Positions 57,023 through 64,000 of a stretch of DNA of 64,000 bases are shown one piece after another. The DNA comes from Laburnicola sp. R22_1 (taxonomy: Eukaryota > Ascomycota > Dothideomycetes > Pleosporales > Didymosphaeriaceae): NCBI GenBank assembly GCA_014281115.1, contig JACONQ010000014.1, positions 1,488,001 through 1,552,000 on the forward strand. Direction: 5' to 3'. Below the pieces are notes generated by a model. That model had not been told where the DNA came from and did no database searches. It was given only the letters and a program-made list of their open reading frames with translations. Made by a program: the position numbers and the translations under genes. Each line of letters starts with the position of its first letter. Position 1 is the stretch's first letter.

Positions 57023-58306
57023 GTTGGCAGCAAATGGGAATAGACAAGTTACGCCTCTGCACGCGTAAGACGAAGAACGACAGTTGCGGCACTAGTCACT
57101 ACTCGTATTACGAAGTTCTGCCTCTAGGCATTATAAACGAGTCCTATCAGTTCGGGGGCGCAGACGATCTTGCCTTTTACATGGAACGGCAGAAGGCCTC
57201 CTTCGAAAGGGGACGCTGCTGAGGGTGACCAAAACGTTGGGTGGGGAAAAGGCGCACGAGCTTGTCGGTTGTGCGTCCTATGCACTCTTCAGTTGGCCCA
57301 TCAATGGAAGCAGAAGCATGGGAGGCCGCACGTTGACTGGGTACACCTGGAAATATCCCCTGACTATTAATTGCAGGTGTCCAGTGCGTGCAGAGCTGTA
57401 ACACTTCGAAGACCGATGTCTGTTCTTGACTGCAGTACATATCCGACCATCGAAACACACAGTAAAGTCCTCCCAGTATTCGTTGATTGTATCACTACGC
57501 CAATAGAGAGTACCTTCGCAAAAAAAGACTCTTACAACTGTAGTCCTTCAAAGATACCCTCCTTTCGGTCCCTTTGGAACGAACGCAGGTGGGGTGGATC
57601 CTACTATCATCCTAGTGTGTTAAGGATCGAAGACACTTGGGTGTATCTGCATTTGACCGGCTGCAGGCGGAAATAGTGTGGGTCGTATGACTGTCCACGA
57701 TTTGTTGGAGGGTGTGGGATGGCAACGTCCGGGTAGTACGCGGGGGGCACCGGATAAGCGTTACAACCACCGGCTGAGCTCACGTCGCCCTTCCCGAACC
57801 TCCCGCGGCCAGTGTTCCTTGCAAGGGATTCCTAGGGGACGGCTCGGCAGCGATTCACGCAACGCTTCCGCTTCCGCTTCCGTTCTGGAGCCTGGAGTTA
57901 GCTACTAGGCGAACGCCCATGCTGCTGATAATTCCCGGTTGCGTAGAGTGCCGGCCCCCCATTTTACTCTTCATGGACGAACAAGCATGTTCAGGCAAGT
58001 CGTTGCAACGTTCCCACGTTTTTGGCAAGTCGGAGTGAGTACGTTGCAGCAGGCTCCGGGGAACGGTCAGCTCCTATCGAAGGTATGGACGCCTAAACAC
58101 CAGCTTCTAGCGCGGTCCCCATTCGGTCTAGCGCATCTGACTGTCTGCATATGTACCCTTACAATCCGCAAGACTGTGTCACTGATAGTAATACCACGTC
58201 CGGCACCAGGACCAGGCCACCAACGAAGCACTTCTCCGGAGTCCAGATTAACGCAACCCCAGAGCGACCATCTATGGGTCCGTAACACCATCGGGAATGT
58301 ACAGTA
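57023..58306. other. Region without a supported gene
   Basis: Upstream of the receptor pseudogene, up to transposon F. Short ORFs (57371-57676, 57678-57908, 57939-58307) overlap each other on both strands and show no domain. Confidence 0.5.
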
Positions 58307-60093
58307 AGCTTGGCGACCTAGAAGCTGATCAGGCCTAGAAGCTGATCACCCCACCAAAACGCGCACCCCTCAGAAAAAGACGCGTATTTTATCAACGCCT
58401 ATTGTAGCTGCCACTCTATACACATGGATTGAAAAGTAGTATTAGCTGCTGCCCTCCCTGTAGTTGCGACACGTCTCTGAGCCCTAGGCCTAGAGTTCTG
58501 GGCCTCTGTAGCAGCAGCTTGATCAATTGCACGCTTGATACTCTCAACATCGGCAAATCTCTAATTGTGATCAATAGTAACCCGTTTACGCTTCCTCTGA
58601 GAGCTAGTAACCTCTAGTTGATATTGTAGTCGAGAGATTTCTGATTCCTGCCTTGCTGCTTGACTATTGGCAATAGCTATTGCCTTGCTTGCTTTCTGGA
58701 GTAGTCGGCGCGTAGGTTTTGATAGATTTTCTGACCTTTCAATAGCTTTCTGAGCCGCGTACACGTCCTGGGGTTTCTGAGGGGTGCGATAGAGCGTATC
58801 GATCGCGCTGACGTCCTGAGGTAGGCGTTGTGGCGTTACTGGCCTGCCTATAACCTGTGAGGATTGAATCACCCGATTAGGATTGTAGGGAATAAAGCTA
58901 GCAGCGCGCCAGCCAGCCCGAATCACTTTCTCTGAGAGGCCTTCCTCTCTAGCTAGGTGGTAGTAGGAAATAAATCGCTCCTTCTTAATAGGCGCGGCGT
59001 CGTCGAGGCTCGCTAGGTCGCGTATTCGATTTCTATAGTTTGACTTAATAACTGAGAACCCTGATAGATCTAGTGGCTGTAGGAGGTGTGTTGAATGAGC
59101 TGGTAGAAATAGAAGGTGTACTCGAGCCTGCTTGCAAGCCCAGAGGAAATTAATATGCACGTGGCTACTATGCGCGTCGCAGAGAAGTAGTCGGTATTGA
59201 CTACCTATAGGCGCTGTTCCTGGTAGAAAGAGCCGGCGCAACCACTCAAGGCCTATCTCCTGCGAGGTCCACCCATTCTCTAAGGTTGTATAGAGCTAAT
59301 TTGGTATAGATGCCAGAAACCAGGTTGTCTGTAGGCTCTGGCCTTTGAATATAACGGCGCAGGGTAGCTTCCGCCCTGTAGCTGATACAGCCTCAATTAT
59401 TGAGACCCACTCGCGATTCTCTGGCGACTTAATGTAAGCCTTCTTTTTCTAGCTATTTACGAGCACTCTAGAGTTGACACCTACACTAAGGGCAATACCA
59501 GTCTCATCAATATTCCAGATATTCTCTGCCTATATGCCCAGCCTGATTCTGACGCGCTCAAAGAGCTCAAGAAACGCGCGGATCTGTTCTGGAGTAGCTG
59601 CCTTAGCGCGACTAGTATCCAGCTTTCTCCTAATAACAGAGGCGACGCGTGGGTTGCGCTTGATAAAGTATAGTAGCCAGCGCTGGCCTAGAGGTTCGAG
59701 GTCGCCATTTATTTGAAGGATTCGGCTGGCCATTTCTCGCGCGCGCGCGTGTGAGGGAGGGTAGCCGTTTATATCCTGCTCAAGGATCCAGTCTACTAAG
59801 AAGCTCTCTTGCTCCGGTGTCAACCGCTGCTGGTGTTGGTGAGCAGCGCGTCGGCTAGCTGAGCCATGGATACGGGTCGAGAGAGTAGACTGAGGGATGC
59901 CGTACGCCCGAGCAGCTGCGCGCTGGCTAGTATAAATGCCTGCATTCAAATCGTCAATAGCTAATTGTATAGCCTGCTCGCGTACGTCCGTATTCATGAA
60001 GGGTGTTGATTGAAAACGCGTCTTTTCTGAGGGGTGCGCGTTTTGGTGGGGTGATCAGCTTCTAGGCCTGATCAGCTTCTAGGTCGCCAAGCT
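58307..60093 (-). mobile_element. Fot1/pogo-type transposon F, 1.79 kb
   Basis: Inverted repeats of at least 70 bp start AGCTTGGCGACCTAGAAGCT; within each the 15-mer CCTAGAAGCTGATCA occurs twice in direct orientation, followed by CACCCCACCAAAACGCGCAC. TA duplications at 58305-58306 and 60094-60095. Total 1,787 bp. Ends nearly perfect, so a relatively young copy. Confidence 0.93.
58399..59997 (-). pseudogene. Transposase of element F, three in-frame TAG codons
   Basis: Starts at the ATG at 59997 (MNTDVREQAIQLAIDDLNAG) with a Psq helix-turn-helix (RAYGIPQSTLSTRIHG) and a CENP-B-type domain. The catalytic core has WNIDETGIALG, LLLCDAHSSHV (DAH in place of the usual DGH) and HSTHLLQPLDLSGF; the tail is a coiled coil with a basic QRKRKRV patch, followed by a TAG where the frame continues to the final TAG at 58399. 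Within the core three TAG codons (after RIRLGI, VLVNS and ASIPN) break the frame; the first two replace probable Gln and Trp or Gln. All other residues are well kept, so only a handful of changes separate it from an open frame. Confidence 0.87.
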
Positions 60094-60596
60094 TAGACGT
60101 GGATCTACGCACGCGTTTAGCGTACCTTGTCCAGATTCCACGCTCACTGCAGCCTCATAATCGCCTGACCCATGCCCATACACAGGCCTTGAGCTAGCTC
60201 TTAAGGGTATGCCTCGCACAGAAGCAGGATTTTGCTAACACCGTTCCTTCTCTAGCAACCCCGCTATGTACGTCCCAAGTCAACGGGTCCTGCATCGCCA
60301 GCCAAAGTCGTATTTAGAACCGTACTTGCGATCAATCTAGTTTCAGGTCGAACGCCCCTTTATATAGCCAGTAGCAAGGTTGTTCACCGCATTGGCGAGG
60401 CTTTGCTTTTGTAGCCACTCCTATCTCTCTGTTTACGCATCGCGCGATTTCCTTAAAACATAACTTTGCATTCCGCCCCCGCATACACCACACGTTCAGG
60501 CCCATTCAACTGGGCGTCTCTCCGCGTCTTCTCCCCGCTCTTTTGACATAATTCGAGCTTCATCTTCATTCCCACTTTAAAGTGCCTGCGGTTAAT
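60094..60596. other. P450 promoter region
   Basis: Upstream sequence of the cytochrome P450 gene; pyrimidine-rich stretches around 60480-60560 (CCCCGCTC-type) resemble a fungal leader. No gene. Confidence 0.5.
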
Positions 60597-62487
60597 ATGG
60601 GAGTTGCAGCAAATGTCGCGCTGGCCATCTTTGGCTTGTGCATCGCATATGTAATCCGACAGTTGGTCCAGGACAAAGGCGATGGACGGCCTCTACCCCC
60701 GGGACCAAAAGGTCTTCCTCTACTCGGCAATGTCAATGACATGCCCAAGCCTAAGCCTGGGGAATTGGAAGCACACCACTGGCTGAAACACAAAGACCAG
60801 TATGGTTCGTGTAGTGCTTGCCTTCTCTATCAAAGCACCAGCTAAGCGTAAAATGTATGATTTGCAGGCCCAATCAGTTCCGTCACGGCACTGGGCCAGA
60901 CAATGGTCATTGTCAACGACCCCAAAATTGCATTTGAGCTCCTCCGCGATCGCTCTGCTATTTATTCGTCGCGAGCCCACATGCCGTTCAGTTGCGATCT
61001 GGTCGGCTGGAAGAATGCGACTGCTATGGCTCCGTACAACGACTACTGGAAGACTCACCGCAAAAACATCACCAAGGTCGCCAGCTCCAACGTATCAGTT
61101 TCTGTCTTTGATCGTGTCCAAGAAGAAGAGGCTGCTCACTTTCTAATGAATGTGCTTGCCGAGCCTAAAGACCTCTTCCAGCATATCCGAACAGAAGCTG
61201 GAACGGTTATTTTGAAAATCACTTATGGGTATACGGCGAAGAACCGCGGCTACGATCCGCTTGTCGACTTGGCTGGAAAGGCCATGTGGACCTTTGGTGA
61301 ATCGACGGTGCCAGGAAAATGGGCTGTGGATATCTTTCCGTTCTGTAAGTACTCCTATCCTACAACTTGTCATACTGTGGCTGTGGAGTGTTGTTCGATG
61401 GCGTATTTACATTTTGCGCGTCATCCGCTCGACGTTACGCTGCAGATAGCACTATATTGTACCCTGCCACATGTACCTAACAAACACCAGTGCAATACCT
61501 CCCTGACGGATTCCCCGGCACTGGGTACAGGAAAATCGGTGCCGAGATGCGGAAGATGTTGTTTGACTGCGCCGAGAGACCCTACGCTTTCGTCAAGCAG
61601 CAGATTCGTGAAAAGCGAGCCAAAACTTCCTTCCTATCCCAGGCTATCGAGAGCATCGGAACTGACCCAGAGATGGAACATTGCCACAAGTGGGCTGCTT
61701 TGGCCTTGTTCACCGGCGGCGCTGATACAGTGAGTTCGCCTTGCGTTGACCGCATACATCCCTCACTAACCACTCGCCAGACCGTCTCATCGCTCATGTC
61801 ATTCTTCCTGGCCATCACTCTAAACCCCGAAGTGCAAAGAAAAGGGCAAGAGGAGCTAGATCGCGTGATAGGCATTGGCAGACTACCCGTCGCTGCCGAC
61901 AAAGATAACCTGCCGTACATCCACGCTGTCATGCTCGAGACGCACCGCTGGCACCCTGTTCTTCCCATGGGCCTGCCGCATTGCAGCACTGCGGAAGATG
62001 TATACAATGGATACCGGATCCCGAAGGGCTCACTCGTCCTCCCCAACGCATGGTACGCCTCACTAGATATCTGAAGCTATGCTGTACTGACGACTGATTG
62101 AACAGGTGGTTTACGCACGACCCAGCCGTGTACCCCGATCCCATGAGTTTCAACCCCGACCGCTTCATGAAGACCGCCACACACGAGCCCGAGCGCGACC
62201 CCCGCGACTTCATCTTCGGCTTTGGCCGGCGTATCTGTCCCGGGCGTCACGTCGCTGACAACGCACTCTTCATTACCATTGCGCAGGTCCTCGCCGTGTT
62301 TGATGTCAAGCCGACGGAGGAAGGCCCGCCCGATGTCAAGTTTGAGTCGGGCATCCTGAGTCATCCTATGCCCTATAAGACTAACATCACCCCGCGGAGT
62401 CCGGCGCACAAGGAGCTTATCTTGAAGTCGGAGGAGCAGTACCCTTGGGAGAATACGGATGCGGAGGAGCTGGAGAAGATCAAGTAG
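60597..62487 (+). CDS. Cytochrome P450 monooxygenase (OrdA-like group)
   Basis: Membrane-anchored haem monooxygenase, 525 residues, from five exons: 60597-60804, 60868-61344, 61491-61729, 61781-62052 and 62106-62487; introns 63, 146, 51 and 53 bp, all GT..AG and frame-consistent. The start is the ATG at 60597 (MGVAANVALAIFGLCIAYVI), which opens with one ER membrane anchor followed by the Pro-rich hinge PLPPGPKGLPLLGN. The oxygen-binding I-helix motif is GGADT (304-308), the K-helix ETHR is at 361-364 and the haem loop FGFGRRICPG at 436-445 with the cysteine ligand at 443. All key residues are present. The overall pattern (LPPGPKGLPLLGN, NPDRF.., FGFGRRICPGRHVADNALF) resembles fungal P450s annotated as O-methylsterigmatocystin oxidoreductase-like, a broad and functionally mixed group. 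No secondary-metabolism backbone gene is in the window, so the substrate is unknown. Confidence 0.93.
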
Positions 62488-63033
62488 TAAATGCATAGTT
62501 GCGTGGGCTAGGCAGATGTGAATATAGACTGCGGCTGAGCAAATAACTGTTTGAGATGATGCAATCAGTTTTTTCCCAGCGAGCATATTTCGGACAAGGA
62601 TGAAACTCGATGCGCATGAGCGGGGCATCGAGCATGGAATAGACTATGCGATAGAAATGAACGGTTTTTCACCATCTAGGTCTTTCACTGCTTCCCTCGT
62701 ACCAGATTCAACAATGTGGCCTCAAACATCTCGCGCACCTTTTCCTCCCACCACACTCGCTCGCAAGCTCTTTAAACCCCAGAAAGTAATAACGGAAGAC
62801 ATAGCGCGTCGACAATTCTTGTGGCATCGGGGATAAGTTCGACGCACATATACCGACGTTAGTGTCCACATTAGTAGAAGAAATAGAAGAATAGGTCAAT
62901 TCTACACTGTAGTACATACTACACTTGCTCAAGTGACGCATCGAGTAATACAATCAATACACGCTCAATTGCTACAAGAAATCGCTGACTAGGCAACCCG
63001 ATCCTCCTCGAGCCCAAATCTACTATAGCGACC
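62488..63033. other. Intergenic region between convergent P450 and VPS52 genes
   Basis: The two genes point at each other; the interval holds both 3' ends. ORFs at 62600-62836 and 62708-62953 are not supported. Confidence 0.55.
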
Positions 63034-64000
63034 TCACTTATCAAAAGCATCCCTCAACTGCTCAAAATGCGCTCGGACATCCTCGCCCAACCGTCCCTCC
63101 ACATCCGTCAATATCGTACATACAAGACTGTAGTTGTTACACAGAAACCTCTCCTTCTTCCTCGCATCGCTTATACTCTTACTCATCCTCGTCAGATACG
63201 CTTCGTATTCTGATCTTAGCCTACCGACTGACACGAAGACAGGCTCATCATCACCCGCTTCGCTAGAAAGCGTAAGAATACCCTCTATCAGATTGGCGAA
63301 CTTCTGTGTGAGATGGGTGGGTGCTGTTGAATTGGCAGATTGCGAGCCTAGCAATGCTGCACCGGTCGAAGGTCGGTTCGGAAGGGAGTTTGTGAGTTTC
63401 TGGAGGGAGGTGCAGTGGAGGTCGAGGACCTGCTGGAAGCGAGGCCATAGTAACATGTTCGTCGCGTTGATGTAGCCTTCCACAGCGGGCACTTTCCGCC
63501 GCTGCAGCTCGAACGCAAAATGCTGGTTGAGTCTGACACACAACAGCATACCGAGAGTGTCCGTCGATGTTTCTACAAGCTGCTTCGTAAGCATTTGACC
63601 AAGGGCAAAGGTGGGCTCGAATATCGCAGCAAAGGTACGTCCGATGGCATGGTACGTCTGGCTGGGCGAGAAGTATGTCGTCAAGAAAGTGTACTCAAAG
63701 CAGGCGTTGTCGATGAGTGCAAGGTTGTAACTTCGGAAAGGTGTCTCTATGTAGTGTGGCGTTTTTTCTTCTTCAGCGAGATGCGCCGGGAGGGCGTTCT
63801 TAGAGGTAGTTTTGAGTGCATCGACGCGACGACCAAGCGAGAAGGCGTCGTAGGATGTTGGAGGGCCGCTTCTAGCTTGCCCTAACAGCGCACCACTCCT
63901 TTTCGATGCAGGGTCTTCACCCAGCACGTCGTATTTATCGAGTGCATGCACTTTCAATTTCTCCAGGCTGGCTTTGTATCTTGTAAAATGATTCAGGTAG
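63034..64000 (-). CDS. VPS52: VPS52, GARP/EARP tethering complex subunit (3' part only)
   Basis: Subunit of the GARP complex that tethers endosome-derived vesicles to the trans-Golgi network. Only the C-terminal 322 codons are in the window; the frame is open through the right edge (YLNHFTRYKASLEKLKVHALDKYD), so the start lies beyond 64000. Family hallmarks include FRSYNLALIDNACFEYTFL, SQTYHAIGRTFAAIFEPTF, DTLGMLLCVRLNQHFAFEL, RRKVPAVEGYINATNMLLWP and RFQQVLDLHCTSLQKL, the conserved C-terminal Vps52 region. It ends FEQLRDAFDK, typical. No intron is seen in this part. Fungal Vps52 proteins are about 600-700 residues, so about half is missing from view. Confidence 0.92.
   Translation of the reverse strand, partial: YLNHFTRYKASLEKLKVHALDKYDVLGEDPASKRSGALLGQARSGPPTSYDAFSLGRRVDALKTTSKNALPAHLAEEEKTPHYIETPFRSYNLALIDNACFEYTFLTTYFSPSQTYHAIGRTFAAIFEPTFALGQMLTKQLVETSTDTLGMLLCVRLNQHFAFELQRRKVPAVEGYINATNMLLWPRFQQVLDLHCTSLQKLTNSLPNRPSTGAALLGSQSANSTAPTHLTQKFANLIEGILTLSSEAGDDEPVFVSVGRLRSEYEAYLTRMSKSISDARKKERFLCNNYSLVCTILTDVEGRLGEDVRAHFEQLRDAFDK

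Noticed and set aside
60597..62487. A secondary-metabolite gene cluster around the P450
   Set aside because: No polyketide synthase, peptide synthetase, terpene cyclase or transporter gene is adjacent; neighbours are a transposon and VPS52.

Overview
The window looks like nuclear DNA of a filamentous ascomycete (Pezizomycotina; a Dothideomycete is plausible but not proven). GC-balanced islands carry genes with short introns (mostly 45-95 bp, GT..AG). They alternate with AT-rich blocks nearly devoid of CA/TG dinucleotides and full of TA, the footprint of repeat-induced point mutation (RIP, CpA to TpA). Inside old transposons, CAG, CAA and TGG codons have repeatedly become TAG or TAA stops.

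Layout. 1-940: RIP-type block with a 17-bp tandem repeat. 1684-11604: gene island with a short-chain dehydrogenase, an LSH/HELLS/Irc5-type SNF2 remodeller, a possible membrane micro-ORF, a secreted three-domain chitin-binding (CBM18) protein, a spliced gene made of two copies of one module, and a 56-residue six-cysteine secreted protein that appears only after splicing. 12035-13833: a Fot1/pogo transposon inside degenerate telomere-like repeats. 13.9-33.5 kb: a large RIP block holding a Copia element (14930-21468), a second LTR element (23068-28344), a Tc1-type element (30880-32360) and copies of a dispersed repeat. 33.5-40.6 kb: island with a pol III-type ncRNA (probable SRP RNA), a carnitine acetyltransferase with both mitochondrial and peroxisomal targeting signals, and a convergent mitochondrial malate dehydrogenase.

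41109-50219 is a nest of four Fot1/pogo elements of about 2.1 kb each (A contains B contains C contains E), plus a 703-bp fold-back MITE (D) sharing a TA with C. Every junction has a TA duplication, so the insertion order can be read directly, and coding decay falls from A and B to E. 50.8-64 kb: two hypothetical protein genes, a small RIP block, a CFEM/Pth11-type receptor pseudogene with three RIP-type lesions including a lost splice donor, a further Fot1/pogo element (58307-60093), a five-exon cytochrome P450, and the 3' part of VPS52 running off the right edge.

Together: housekeeping metabolism (acetyl-unit transport next to the TCA-cycle enzyme MDH), chromatin and trafficking genes, and a few secreted or surface proteins lying next to transposon-rich RIP DNA, as in two-speed fungal genomes. 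No bacterial-type operons, CRISPR arrays or complete tRNA genes were seen.
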